DNA from: Zygaena filipendulae
Lineage: Eukaryota; Arthropoda; Insecta; Lepidoptera; Zygaenidae
Length of the DNA stretch: 64,000 nucleotides
Direction: 5' to 3'
NCBI GenBank assembly: GCA_907165275.2
Contig: OU015659.1
Span: 3,638,501 to 3,702,500 of the forward strand
Each line of letters begins with the position of its first letter. The first letter of the stretch is position 1. Below are positions 12,390-24,814 of the stretch, piece by piece. A program made the translations under genes and the position numbers. The notes under the pieces are model-generated. The model did not search any database. It had not been told where the DNA came from and worked only from the letters and a program-made list of their open reading frames with translations.

Positions 12390-12984
12390 AAGGGTCTTTC
12401 AATAGGGACGGGTCGATGTTGGCAGCCTGTGGCGGCCATGTTGTTTTAACGTCGTCTTTCTAACCTATATTTTTTTATTCAGTTAGTAATGCCAAATCAC
12501 CATGGCAAGTTACACGGTTGAGCAACACGTCCAAATGTTAAAAATGTATAACCAAAATGAGTGTTCGTTAGTGCAAACGTTACGTGCATTGCGCCCATTT
12601 TACGGCAGACGAGGTGGTCCTTCAAAGTCGACTCTCCAACGTTTGGTGGCCAAATTCGACTTATCACCTTTAGACTTTTTTTTGTGGGGTTTTCTTAAGT
12701 CGCAGGTCTATACCAATAAGCCACAATCGACCGATGCCCTTAAAGTCAACATAGCTCAGGCTATCGCTGAAATTCAACCCGAACTATGCGGCAGAGTTGT
12801 TGAACATTGGACAACTCGAATTCGTGCCACCGTGAGAAGCCGCGGCGGACATTTAAACGATGTGATTTTCCACACATAATGGCATATATAGCTCTTTCAA
12901 ATAAAAAAAAAAAATCGTTAAAATCTCACACACGGCCTTTTTTATTTCATGTCAAAATCGACCCGTCCTTATTGAAAGACCCTT
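12390..12984 (+). mobile_element. Mariner-type DNA transposon, internally deleted
   Basis: Terminal inverted repeats of 31 bp begin AAGGGTCTTTCAATAGGGAC at 12390 and are matched by 12954-12984 with 29 of 31 identities. A TA dinucleotide flanks each end (12388-12389 and 12985-12986), the target duplication of the Tc1/mariner superfamily. At 595 bp the copy is well short of the usual 1.3 kb. Confidence 0.93.
12502..12879 (+). pseudogene. Mariner transposase with the catalytic core deleted
   Basis: A 125-codon open frame fuses the N-terminal DNA-binding region (MASYTVEQHVQMLKMYNQ and a GPSKSTLQRLVAKF helix, residues 1 to about 51) directly to the C-terminal end (DLSPLDFFLWGFLK at about 52-65, later RSRGGHLNDVIFH). 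The SPLDFFLWG phrase and the RGGH tail are typical of mariner transposases. The middle, which should carry the first two catalytic Asp residues, is missing, so the product cannot cut DNA. It could still bind the inverted repeats if made. The reading frame is kept across the deletion. Confidence 0.88.
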
Positions 12985-12989
12985 TATTA

Positions 12990-14040
12990 TAAATTACACA
13001 AGTAGAGGTATTTATTAGTCATAAAAACTGGTCGAACAATTTCTGAAAAAATTGCACACTTACAAATTAATATCCTATGTAGGTAGACACAAAGAATCGA
13101 CCTTTTATTGAAGTCAGTTTAAAAAAAAAATAGAAAACATTGATTTCGAATGATGATCATTTAAGGGTTAAAAAAACCTAAGTACCTACCTACTTAATAG
13201 AAAAGATACTTAATTAAACTTGCCTATTTAATTAAAACGATTAACTGCAGTTGTAACCACGTATTAGTATAATTAATACGTGTACTTAATTATTAATTAA
13301 GAAAGACTATTTAAAACGAACAAATAATTAAAGTTCAAAATCTTAAATCCAATTTTTTTAAGGTCGCTCGTTGACCAAATTGTTTGGGACAAGGCCAGAC
13401 GTTTTTAAACATGGGAAAAAAGTTTTCTTTTTCACAGCAGTAAGAAAGTTTTCGCAAAAATTAGGTACAAACCTTTATGTTCGTGAAGTCCAGTAATTAG
13501 GCTCGCTATGTCGACGAAGTACTTTATGCTCACGCCTCGCGCCTGCGGGCCTTTATCTTCTAATCTGTAACAGATAACAACAAGTCTTAACAATGGGCTA
13601 TTAACAAAAGAAATTGAATAGTTTCGGTAATCAGATTGCAGTGTGTTGGTATGGTAATTTGGTTCCCGTGGAATTAGATGGATCTAAACCAACATTCGCG
13701 AGTGGAGATCGGATAACCACACTTTTACTGCACTCGGGAGAGTTCTTGCTGCTTGCTGTGGTTCGTTAATCTCGTGTTAAAGATAACCCACTCAGCATGA
13801 AATTCTCAAGATGTTGTTGCAATTTCTGCTTGCTTAGTGGGTAATTTTTATACGAATTTCAATATATATTTTCTTACTGTTCTGCTTCTTTTAATTACTG
13901 TACCTATACTTGCATGATAACATATACGGTACCTAATTCTGGCTGCTTTTTATTTACTGTACCTACATAATACAATTTTTTTTTCATTCATACCAAAATC
14001 TATCTAGAAAATTCAAAATATATAATGATAGACATTTATT
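12990..14040. other. No gene seen
   Basis: AT-rich. A GC-richer block at 13485-13555 (CACGCCTCGCGCCTGCGGGC) has no open frame of note. Confidence 0.5.
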
Positions 14041-14046
14041 TCTAAA

Positions 14047-14225
14047 CTAGCTGTGCCCCGCGGTTTCACCCTCGTGAGTTTCGGAACTCCCGAAAACTCC
14101 AAAGTAGACTAATTTACTCCTTATAACATCAGCTAATTAGCAGTGGTCAGGTCTCGTCAAAATTTGTCCAACCATTTCGGAGATTCACCCGCACGAGTTT
14201 CGGAATTCTGTTATACAAACTTTGG
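14047..14225 (-). mobile_element. Helitron-like element
   Basis: CTAG at 14047 with GCGGTTTCACCCTCG, then AACATCAGCTAATTAGCAGT as in the copy at 21497-21769. Confidence 0.6.
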
Positions 14226-14919
14226 CCTGACAATCACGAACACAAAAATATAATTATCTAATTTAGTCGTTTGGAATTAATATGCGCTTGGCAACACATA
14301 TTCCATTCATTTATATTTATAAGGATGTTTTACTAAAAACAATCATTATTAGTATTTTATAATAAAGTAAAAGTAGGTACCTAAAAAAATAGATAGGAGA
14401 AAATAATATCTATTAAATTTCGTATAAAAACATGAGTAAAAAACTTTTGGTCACAAGAACTGCTTCCACTCTATACATTATAATATTATCTAGTCTTGGT
14501 AAGGATATAGAGTCATTGATCCTATAATGAATGAAAATATAATTATAATATTTTTATTTACATTAAAATTCATTTTATAGAGACAGACCAATTAAGGACT
14601 CTTAATAATTTATTTTTGTAGCCGTGTGAGAGAATTCTTCCTTTGTTCTTATAGAAAAATTACGCTTATCTCTAAAAGTTCTGTTGAATAAACCAATAAT
14701 TATATTTTATGCCATAAGCATTTAGATATTTAATGTCTTTAATCCACCATTAATGAGTAATAAATAAACCGGTCGAATGAGGTTATGAGTCGTCGTACCT
14801 ACGCATTCTTTTTACGCTTTTTTAAATGTACATACATATTTGCTAATTTGATTATTGACTAGTATTTTTTTGTTTCGCCCACTTGGACATTGTAATACTC
14901 GTACCATCAATGACTCGTA

Positions 14920-15288
14920 CCTATATAAAATGCTTTGTCCTGAATGACTGACTGAAAATCAACGCACAGCCTAAGCCGCTGATCGTAGAGACCTTAAACT
15001 TGGAGGGTGTGTTCTTGGAGGGGCGACGAAGGGGGAGAATTCTTTTCTGTCTGTCTTCTGAACGAATTGTCATGCGATTTTCACTGCAACAAGATTAAGC
15101 ATAGCCTGGAGCTCTATATAATGGCTTTGGATTAACTAATTCGGACATCACGCAAAAAAATTATCGTCGTTTAAAGGTAGGTGTCAATGCAAAACAATGA
15201 TTGAAAGTTTGGACTTTGTGTAGTACTTTTTGTCCGGTTATTTTTACGAGCGCTCCGAAAATAACGCATGTAAACCGCGAGGAACAGT
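14920..15288 (+). mobile_element. Helitron-like element (CAACGCACAGCC type), diverged
   Basis: TCAACGCACAGCCTAAGCCG and GCTGATCGTAGAGACC are shared with 28870 and 59550. The end is decayed (ACCGCGAGGAACAGTTTT). Confidence 0.55.
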
Positions 15289-15289
15289 T

Positions 15290-16105
15290 TTGATATGTTT
15301 CAACCCCATTGCATCCTTTGAGGTTTCAATTTGATAAAAACCTTTCGTAGTGGATGGGAGATCTAATAAACAGATATGTCAATAACTTCAATGAGTCAGT
15401 CAGTTCAGTCACACCATGAAACTTTTTTAAAGTTTAATTTTACTAGCTATCGCATACGCGGCTTTAACATTGCTTTTGAATTTGGACATTATAATTTTTT
15501 TACTTAACTAAAAGATGTTGATTGTCTACTTTTAATGCATATGAAAATATAAACTTAAACCAAGAAACTTATTATTAGAATATTTATAAATTTCATAGTG
15601 CAACAGAATGATGCCTATAGGTAATTAAAATTGAAAATTATATTGGCTTGTATAAATTCCACAACATTCGATTCTCTGCAGACTACTGTTTTTTATATAG
15701 GTAGAGAATATAGTGGGTGGTCAATATCTTTAATTATCTCCTCGTTTTAGTAGAAGGCAGTTGTTCTTCGTCAAGTCAAACAATTATTATAAATACGAAA
15801 GTTTATGTGTTTGTGAGACTTTTATGGGAAATGCAGGGAAAAAAAAATTACAAATTTTTTTTAGATCAATATTTATCTTCCCTTGTATATTTGTTATTGA
15901 TCTTCGCTGTGGCCATCAATGATTTATACTCTTAAAATTCATTTCAATTCATTTTTAATTATAGATATTAGTAGGTAGATGCTCTATTTTTTCTTCATTC
16001 CATTTTACGTTCATGACGGAAAACGCTCTTTATATTATTATTTTAAAATATATAATACAATTGACTGAAATATAGTACGATACTATATATTATAGTACGG
16101 GTGGC
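15290..16105. other. No gene seen
   Basis: AT-rich. The 72-codon frame at 15717 is low-complexity and lacks any motif. Confidence 0.5.
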
Positions 16106-16107
16106 AA

Positions 16108-16187
16108 CCTTATTAAATATTCCTTGTGACGTAGGTTTTTGAAAATTCAACCCCTAAGGGGGTGAAAAGGGGTTTCAAACCGTGTGG
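16108..16187 (+). repeat. Helitron-like fragment split by a LINE
   Basis: TTCAACCCCTAAGGGGGTGA and GTGTGGAACAGC match the interior at 28980-29030 and 60850-60890. The LINE copy begins inside it. Confidence 0.5.
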
Positions 16188-17236
16188 AACAGCTTCTTAA
16201 TTCTCAGCTGAACCTGGTCTGCGAATGGTCGAATCGTTTTGGAGTTACAGTAAACCCCAACAAGTGTCAGGCCATAGTGGTCGGTAGCTCTAGACAGTTG
16301 GCAAAGATCGATCACTCTAACATGCCCAACTTAAAGTATCGCGATTCAGTTATTCCGTACGAAACCCATGTCAAAAACCTTGGATTGTACATTGATACCA
16401 CCCTCAGCTGGGTTAAACAGGTAAGTGAGATCTCAGCTAGGGTAACCGGTACACTGCGGTCGCTATACCGGTACAAAAACTTTTTGCCCACGTGTACCAA
16501 AAAGCTATTGGTACAATCTTTGGTGATCCCTATAATTGATTATGCTGATGTATGTTATTGTGACCTGAATGAAGATCTTCTTAATAAGCTGGATCGTCTT
16601 CTGAACAATTGCATTCGATATATTTTCGGACTTCGTAAGTACGATCATGTGTCTTTCTATCGCTCTCAGCTAAAGTGGCTTTCCATCCGTAATCGTCGGC
16701 AGTTGAGAATTGCCTGTACTCTCTTTTCCGTATTAAACGATCCAGCATCTCCTTCGTATTTAAAAAGCCGCTTTCAATTTCTTTCTTCCTCTCATGACAG
16801 ATCTCTTCGCTCTACCCAAAATCTTCTCCTAAAAATTCCTTCTCACCGGACTGGGTTTGTATCTGATTCTTTCACTCTTCAGGCTATACAGCTTTGGAAC
16901 TCTCTGCCCACTGACATTCGTCAATCTACGAGTAAGAATGTTTTCAGAACTAGGGTATATCAGCATCTCCTTGGTAGGCAGTAGATACTCGGAATGTGCA
17001 GCATGTTGTGCGTAGGTATGCTCTGTGCATTTGGGTCTCAGTTTCGTTTTATGTATAATTTATATATTATGTATGTATTGTATATTGAACTAGGAAATTA
17101 TATTTAGTTCCTCTCAAGCACCACCAAGCACACTTTCTGAACACCGTGAAGGTTGACTGGTAGAGAATGCCACTGTGGCATTAAGTCCGCCTTTTGTACC
17201 ATGTTGTGCAATAAGCTTAAATAAATAAATAAATAA
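16184..17236 (+). pseudogene. LINE fragment: reverse transcriptase C-terminal part, 3' UTR and AAAT tail
   Basis: An open frame (16184-16984, 266 codons) covers only the thumb and C-terminal region of a non-LTR reverse transcriptase. It includes NPNKCQAIVVGS near residue 25, then VKNLGLYID, the RNRRQLRIACTLFSVL segment and LWNSLPTDIR near the end. The catalytic YADD block is absent, so this is a heavily 5'-truncated copy; the ATG is accidental. It is followed by a 3' UTR and an AAATAAATAAATAAAC tail at 17218-17236. AACAGCT occurs at both ends (16188-16194 and 17236-17242) and could be a 7-bp target duplication. The copy sits in a Helitron-like fragment (16108-16187). Confidence 0.82.
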
Positions 17237-17239
17237 ACA

Positions 17240-18120
17240 GCTGTTCCCTGCTCAAGCAACAGAAATGCTGGAACAGCCAGAGAGCAGTAAGTAAAACAAA
17301 CGGGTGCGAAGAAATCATGAGAATCGCAAATATACTTGGAATAGAACACAATTAATTGTGAGAAGGCAGTTTTTCACGCATTTATGTATATGTGTTGTTA
17401 TATGCACTTAAGGATTTAATATATTATTTTATAGGTATTCGTAAGCTATATTACTTTGTTATTAAAACCACTAAAACAAATGGGTAGACACTAGACAGGT
17501 TTAAGTATTTAGCGTAATAGTCTCAAAATTGATTTTATAATTTGTTTTGAATGAGTTACGACTTAAGAAAGAAAGAATATTATATTTATTTTTTTCCTTC
17601 AATCGGCTACTTAATAACTCAATTGGCATCGATTATGTAACTAAAGAGTAATATTATTTAATCGCTGTCATAAATCATAATTAAAATGGCTTATCATCAA
17701 GGTAGTTATCTAATAAATTTTGTTTTTTTTTATTCAAGCAAGTCGTGATATATTTCAACAAGAGTTCCAAAAATATGATAAATAGTATGTTGAACTTGTC
17801 ATACCAGCACGTCTTATTAATAAATCTATACCGGGTGGAAATTTAAGACGGGTCAGTAAGGGCGGCTACCTTTTAAGGGTTGAAGCCCTTATTTTTTGAG
17901 TTATTAGGTACCATCGGTATTTACAGATTTCGAAAAAAAAAATACTATCGGCGAGATATCAGCGATATTTTAAAATGATGTTTATTGGCTTATGTATTCA
18001 ATCCTGTCTCCGAGTACAAAAAGCTTTATGGGGCCAAGTTAGGTTATATTAGTATCAGAAATGTCACAAATCGAAAAAAAACTTTTCTCATATTATATTT
18101 TGTTAGGTAAATTAATTGTA
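17240..18120. other. No gene seen
   Basis: AT-rich. A stretch at 17830-17890 (CCGGGTGGAAATTTAAGACG) could be the end of an unrecognised repeat; no partner end was found. Confidence 0.45.
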
Positions 18121-18124
18121 GCAA

Positions 18125-18360
18125 AGTAATGAAAGTTCCTTATTTCGGGAAAAGCTTCTACTAGTATTTCTCTCGAGGGAATTTATAACAGCTAAATTCC
18201 CTCGGGTAGATACTCCAATTCCGAGAATAATAGCCTACGTCCTTCATTAGCATGCAATCTATTTCCTTGGTCAATTTTATCGTTATCTGTTCAGCAGTTA
18301 AGACGTGAAAAGGTTGACGTACAAAGTTAATTTCACATACAAAAATTATATGTTGGATTA
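18125..18360 (-). mobile_element. Helitron-like element, strongly decayed
   Basis: Repeated end-like modules (TCGAGGGAATTT, AAATTCCCTCGGG) and a 5'-side GTTAAGACGTGAAAAGG. Confidence 0.35.
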
Positions 18361-18364
18361 TTAT

Positions 18365-19590
18365 TAATGTAGGTATAGTTATTTCGATAGCGGTAACCGC
18401 GACAAGTCATTAACTAATTACAATGAAAGTTGAGTAAGGGAACAAAGATTCCACAGGAAATCCGCGATGAGTGTTGCATTTAAAAAAACCATTAATCATC
18501 AGAACATCGCCTGTTTCGGACTCGTCTCCTTTCTCATAGCACTAATTGCACATATTGATATAATCATTGAAATGCAACACTGCGCTGCAAAGGTATCTGT
18601 TTAAAATTAAACCTTACTGTGAACGTATTAAAGAGGTTAATTACAGTGATTTAACTGATAAAAGCATATAATATGTTTCGTGTACCTATTTGAATGATGT
18701 TTCCGGTGACTTTTTTGTAACTACGCATAAATACTTGGTGATCAGTTACGAGATTTTCTCACGTAGCCCACCGAGATGACTTTCTCCTTCGAAGTTTGTG
18801 ATGAGTCGTTTCGGTTTGATCACATGAGACTTGGATTATAGATAAGACAAACCATTTTCCCGATAAAAATTAACAAAAAACCTATAAGATACATATGTAT
18901 ATTTTAAAGATAAAGCCGTAATACTCTACAAATTGCTGTATCTTATGATAGGTTACTTAACAAAAAGATGGCCAGCCTTTTTGTTGTATCAAAGCGATTA
19001 TTTCATTACCTGAACAAATTGCAATAAAATTGATACACAGACATGATTCTTAAAACAATCTTGACATTACATCTTGATATGTGCTCCGTACGAACATTGT
19101 TTCAACTATACCCGCACGCATATTATTATACTATTTTGAGCCCAGTGCGGTCAACTTAAGCATTAAAATCGCTTGCGCTTCAATGTAAAAGCTACCGTAA
19201 ATTATTACTTTATAGTTTTATGATGGCGGTGCAAGTTGGTATAATTGTTTTATTTGCTCTGCATCAAGTGAGTTCACTCGACCAATTTATATAAGCATAT
19301 CCAGATTTTCATCGTTCGCTCGACGCGTTGATAATAAATACTTTAATGTCATCACGCACTGATTGTTGAATAATTAAATAAGCATTACCGCGGCTGTTCG
19401 AAATTTAACACTATTATTTCAGTCAGTATTAAAAGCGATAATGTTTTAGAATTCCGTAGGCGAAAGAAATAGTGATAAATTACATAAACACAAAGATATA
19501 ATGGAAGTTGAGGATTGGAGGAAACTTTATCCTTACTTTTAGATATCTAATTAGAGACACTTTTTCCTGTAGTTTAATTAATTTAAGTAT
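18365..19590. other. No gene seen
   Basis: AT-rich intergenic DNA of ordinary complexity, with no repeat family or exon recognised. Confidence 0.5.
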
Positions 19591-19591
19591 A

Positions 19592-20155
19592 CAGGGTAAC
19601 AGGTTAAGTCGACCTAAAAATGTAAGAGGTTGTAGTTTCCATCATTTCTGATTGATTTGACTATTTAACATTGTACCTCAAACTTGACCGTTTTCAAGAT
19701 ATTGGACTGGATTTTTTGTCTATTGGCCTATTTTTCCTCTTAATTAATTGTGTTTGCGATTTTTGTGTAGTAGATAAGTTGCTTTATTGTTTTCAACACT
19801 AAAATTACAGTTGACTAAACCGACTAGGTAGTAGTAGACGATTGATAATTGCAAATTGAAATAAATTCGTAAAAAGTATTTTTTTCTTTCCAAAATATTT
19901 TTAAAAAAATCTATGACAGTTATGCAAATATCTACGTTTTATTAGCTATCCAACAAGTCCATAAAATGATTAAAGGCTCCCAGGTAGTAAAAATCATCAA
20001 ATTAAAGCAGCGTCAAATTTATCACTTGGGTCAGAAAACAAAATAAATATGAAAATAAAAAAAAAATAAAAAAAAATAAAAAAATAAAAATCAGTCAGAA
20101 ATGATGGAAACTACAACCTCTTAAAGGATCTAGGTCGACTTAACCTGTAACCCTG
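19592..20155. mobile_element. DNA element with about 70-bp inverted repeats and CAGGG ends
   Basis: CAGGGTAACAGGTTAAGTCG at the left is matched in reverse by the last 70 or so bases on the right, including GAGGTTGTAGTTTCCATCAT on both arms. TATA flanks each end, consistent with a TA or TATA target duplication. The inside is AT-rich (an A-rich tract at 20048-20090) without any transposase. Confidence 0.72.
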
Positions 20156-20159
20156 TATA

Positions 20160-21495
20160 TATAGCTATTTTTACCATTTATCTTATTAAAGTATTTTCAT
20201 TAATTTATTAATTTTCTTTTATAACTATCCCATCGTCAAAATTTTGTTGAATTACCTCGCCTGATGAAAAATGGCGTTAGGATCACATCTATTGCACCTT
20301 TCACTCTTTCCGGTCGGAAAGTCTCAAAGATGTCTAAGTCATAGCTATATTTTTAGACAACTGCAGGCCATATTGCTTAGAAGTTTGCAAATTGAAAGCA
20401 AAAAGCTTAAACGGTCAAAGTAGAATATCCGCTTGCAATGATTTAATTAGAACCTTTCACAAATTATAACAAAATGTAAAAACAATACGGAATCCTTCAC
20501 ACGTGCACTTACGATTCGTTCACAATCTCCTTTGATAACCACAGCAACATTGTAACAAAGTCGTACTATTTAGTTTATAACTTTCTTTTTTCTTCTCTGC
20601 GCGCGATCGTTCCGGAAATTACTGTGGTGTCGTGTCTATCAATTAAATTATGGGCGCGAGCAGTTTAGATGATAACGTTACAATTAAAATACACGCAAAC
20701 ATACTGTATCTATCAAGAAATATGTTATTTTTCTCTGACCAATAAATTTTGTGAAGGTCACTCATCGAGGTTTATGTAGGTATACTCAATCTGAACGATC
20801 TAGATTTGTGATACAGAAACCCACTTGTCGGCTCGGTGAAGAACTTATTGTTAGAAAACATTATTCAAATTATTGCATACCTATACTTTTCTAATTTAAA
20901 AACTTGCATGATTCTAAAGTAAATAGTTCAGAGCAACCACAATTTAGTATTTTTTAATTTTTCATTTATGTCACGTTTGTATGTTCATTAAGGATTCATT
21001 GCGGAAAAACTGTTAGAAAATGGTAACACGCTTCGTTGTGTACCGCAAAATATGCATGGAATGTGAACGGTACTCCCGCGGGAATGCTCACGAATGACAT
21101 AATATGTTGGCTAGAGGCGAATACACCAGTTCTATCCTTCGTCTGAGCGCTCACTTGGCATTCATAACGGCCATTCCAGTTGACAATATTACCTACATTA
21201 TATTTCATTATCGATGTTAAATCTATTCAACTATACCTCCAGAGAAAAGAATAATAACTATAGATTATAGAGAGGCAGTGTAGGCGGGGCAGACACGCTA
21301 CGGTTATGAGCAATTGCTCAAACTTTCCCGTAACTTTCTTTGCATCCCAAATGTATTTTCCGCAATATTCCACGCAGTCAATTTGGAAAACAACCTTAGT
21401 AAATATAATTGGTAGCCAAATATTAATATATCTCGTTAAGTTAAAGATCGTTTGTGTGTTTCAAAATGAATACCGTTGTGCGGTCTTCTTTCTGA
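20160..21495. other. No gene seen apart from the weak exon at 20996
   Basis: Non-repetitive AT-rich DNA; a CGCGCGATCG patch at about 20600 has no associated frame. Confidence 0.45.
20996..21208 (-). other. Possible exon with an Ig-like strand motif
   Basis: A 70-codon open frame on the minus strand contains NWNGRYECQVSAQTKDR. The G-Y-C-V pattern resembles the F strand of immunoglobulin domains in insect cell-surface proteins. No partner cysteine strand, signal sequence or clear splice sites are seen, so a chance match is possible. Confidence 0.2.
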
Positions 21496-21496
21496 A

Positions 21497-21769
21497 GGTT
21501 TTTACCATCACGCGTGAACGGCTGAACCAATTTCGCTAACTCTTTTTTCTTGTGTTTGTTATTGAAAGGCGAAGGTTTTTATGAAAGAAGTTTGGAGTTC
21601 CTGCGGGAATCCCGAAACTAACGTGGGGTAAATCTCCGAAACGGTTGAACTAATATTGACGGGACTTTCACTGCTAATTAGCTGATGTTATAAGAAGCAA
21701 ATTAGGCTACTTTGGAGTTCCTGCGGGAATCCCAAAACTCACGCGGGCGAAACCGCGATGCACAGCTAG
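21497..21769 (+). mobile_element. Helitron-like element with a repeated module
   Basis: TTTGGAGTTCCTGCGGGAAT occurs twice (about 21591 and 21713), with GGGACTTTCACTGCTAATTA between. Ends CTAG at 21766-21769 followed by T. Confidence 0.7.
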
Positions 21770-21774
21770 TAATA

Positions 21775-23010
21775 AAATTATAATACCTACTGCAATCGTG
21801 CGAAATCGGGACGGGTCGTTGGTAGATAGGTACGTAACCTTAATTTAGTCCGTGGCCGTGAGGGTAAAGTGACGACAGCACGCAATCTACGCTTCAATTT
21901 GAACCCTAGAACCTAGAGTTGTGTGGAAGGAGCCAAACCAGTTGTAATAAATCTGTTAAACCACAAAATAGAACGATAAACCATCCTAATCGTTGACCAG
22001 CTGAAAGCGGCTATCTCAGTGTCAATCCAAGAGCAAGTTACAAGGGAACTTTCGCGTGAGCATTGCAATAGTGCATTATCAGCCCACACAATCGTTATCT
22101 AAGGTCCGCTTAGCACTCACGGCACATATAAAGGGCTAATAACACTAAATCGGAGAATGTCGCCGCGTTACATTGTGTAGACTGTAGAATGTGCCTTTTA
22201 CATGATGACTAGCTGTGCCCCGCGGTTCCACCCGCGTGAGTTTCGGAGTTCCCGCGGGAATTCCGGAATGAAAAATAGATAGTAGCAGATTCTCAGACCT
22301 ACTGAATATGCATACAAAATTTCATGAGAATCGGTCTAGCCGTTTCGGAGGAGTATGGGAACGAACATTGTGACACGAGAATTTTATATATTAGATAAAA
22401 TAAATGAAAAAAAACCTATAGAAAAAACATTGCTTAGCCCTTAAAATCCGTTTTCGTATTAAAATTTTTAGAGTATGAGAGTGAGAGTTATAAAATGCAC
22501 TGACACGGGAAATTATTTCAGAGACGTGAAGAATTTAATGCATTTGATGAAACAGTATGTAGTTGCCGTTCCAATGATCTTCGGCATTTAACTTCAAACT
22601 TCAAATGCATTTCGGCAACTTAATAGTAATCCATTTTGTTGGCAAGTGTGATACCACCGTTAGAAGGTAGGTATTTAAGGACCTGGAACCCGACGTCAAT
22701 TGTTTTAGCAATAAAAAATAGTAGTCGAACTTAATTTTTTTCGTACCTACGTAGCGTAGGTATAAATGAAAACTCGACCTTACTTTTTGAACTGTGTTTG
22801 AGGTTTTAAGTATTTTTTGTTTTTGGATTCCCGCTGTTAATTCCCTGGAGCACTATATACCTACCTATGTTAGCAAGAAACATAATATTCTGAAATGAGA
22901 TTTCTATGATAAAGGCAGTAATCAGTATATTGTTATTGAGGAAAACCAACGTGGAAGTCTGTCATTACGCCTCAGGGCTTTTGATGACGAGTGTGTTCTG
23001 AATATACTCA
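21775..23010. other. No gene seen outside the listed Helitron-like copy
   Basis: The part at 21800-22190 is less AT-rich and looks single-copy, without an open frame. The part at 22400-23010 is AT-rich. Confidence 0.45.
22209..22396 (-). mobile_element. Helitron-like element (CTGAGAATCGG-related type)
   Basis: CTAG at 22209, hairpin GCGGTTCCACCCGCG, interior TCTCAGACCTACTGAATATG, 5' side GACACGAGAATTTTATATAT. Confidence 0.72.
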
Positions 23011-23012
23011 GC

Positions 23013-23256
23013 AGGGCAATTATGTATGTAACTTTTGTTGCTATCATATTTTCAGTTTCAATCAGAAAAAATGCGATTTTTGTGATTTTATTAATCATGT
23101 TTGGACAACTTCGACTTTTGAAGTACGTTTATTTTGGTTAATTGATAGATATTGTAGGTGTCAAAACGTGCATATTATGATCGCAAAACTCATACTCAAA
23201 AAGGTTTTTGATTGCAACCGAAAAATTATAGAAACAAAAGTTACATAATAGCCCCT
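23013..23256 (-). mobile_element. MITE with GGGGCTATTATGTAAC ends, copy 2
   Basis: The reverse complement matches 2237-2467 along its whole length (shared GCACGTTTTGACACCTACAA and AACATGATTAAT). The 85-codon open frame across it is not a gene. Confidence 0.75.
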
Positions 23257-23399
23257 CAGAAGTGATTGCAGAAAAGTTATTACTTTGATAAGTTTGTTAA
23301 AGACTTTTACTGACATATACTTATAGATACTTATAAAATATGTATGATAAATACCTACCTACTAAACACTCGGATTCAGGGTAACATACCTAAACGAAT

Positions 23400-23470
23400 G
23401 TTAACTCTGAAATCGAACCTGCGACGTAGCAGATAAGTTCTTTAACCATAAAACTATATTGTTATAATGA
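23400..23470 (-). repeat. Possible tRNA-like SINE remnant
   Basis: The minus strand holds GCAGGTTCGATTTC, a B-box match, with a weak A-box-like TAGTTTTATGG ahead of it. Too short and decayed for a firm call. Confidence 0.25.
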
Positions 23471-23689
23471 ACAAGGAAATGTTTTTATAAGAATAATTTT
23501 AGAATTAAGTAATTTTAATAATATGATATAAAAAATTACCTTGTTATTTTTGTTTACAAACTTTTATATTAACTATTTGAATATCCAAGGATTGCACACT
23601 GAGTGCTTTTTTATAGGAAACTTAGGTATGGAAAAATTTACATTACTTACATATTTTACCTAGAATATTCCAGTGATGATGCGAGGGTG

Positions 23690-23925
23690 TCTGTGCAGTT
23701 AAATGCCGCAAGTTCGGAATTTCGGAGTTTCAACGGTGATTCCGGGATAAAAAATAACTATCTAATAAATAGCTAATAATATGTTATTTTCTGTATATAC
23801 CTGAAAACGTGTGTACCAAATTTTATGCGACTAGTAGGTATAGTATTATATTATCTGTGGTTGAGCCGATAAAGCGTGAAGGCGTATTATAAAAAACAAA
23901 GACACAAAGTCACTTTCGCATTTTT
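23690..23925 (-). mobile_element. Helitron-like element, decayed
   Basis: TTCGGAGTTTCAACGG, TTCCGGGATAAAAAATAACT and a 5' side of AAAGTCACTTTCGCATTTTT. The 3' end is lost. Confidence 0.45.
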
Positions 23926-23929
23926 TATG

Positions 23930-24810
23930 GATTTCACCTATATTAAATTATAATTATATTTTTCATGAACTACCTATTTCGATTAATCGACAAGATAAAT
24001 AAATTAACAAATCCGTGTTTGACAAATTTATGAGTGAAATTTTTTAGCTGTATCTATTGTAGCTACCAAGATAACATACTCGCAAGAGACAGACCAAAAC
24101 TTTAATAAATTTTAATTACTATAGCAAAATTATTTATTTGAGAGTTATTGCTTCGTTCGTGTAATAATAAAGTTACATACCAAAACGAGTGTATGCAATG
24201 CAATTATTTGGCTAATAAACTTCAGGCGGACGAATTTTTTCTATGTTATTTGTGTCTAATCCATTGTTCTTTAAAGAAAAATTTGAGTTAACGTTACACG
24301 ACGCAAAAACCACTAATTTTATCTTGATGACTTTTTTATAAACGGCTGTTAATTCCTCATTGTATTTTTTACTGTCCACATTGAGGTATACAGTTATGTT
24401 TGTATAAAGCGATGAGTGTTTCTAAAACAATCAGACATCCTTGAGGTTAGTGTAGTGTCAACATTGTAATAAAAATCATTTCACAAAAATCATGATGATA
24501 ACGTCCCATGAACACTTATTGTTTTTTTTGCACCATCCTAATAGAGACAGTTGGAAAATATTGATTTAAACACTTGTGTTCATAAAGCAACGTCTTCGTG
24601 ATTCTTTTATCACCCTAAAAACAAACGAAAAAAACTTAATCAAGTAGAAAACATACTGTGTAAAGATACTTGTTAGTCACATGTTAATGAACTGATGCGT
24701 GGGCAATATACGAGTAATTAGCACGTACAAACTTAATTGAAAAAATGTATAAAGTAATATCTGTATTAATAGACGTTTGAATTTACAGATAGATGATCAA
24801 AGCAACCATT
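23930..24810. other. No gene seen
   Basis: AT-rich intergenic DNA without recognisable elements. Confidence 0.5.
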
Positions 24811-24814
24811 TATG

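Noticed and set aside
22991..23248. 85-codon frame
   Set aside because: Coincides with the MITE copy at 23013-23256.
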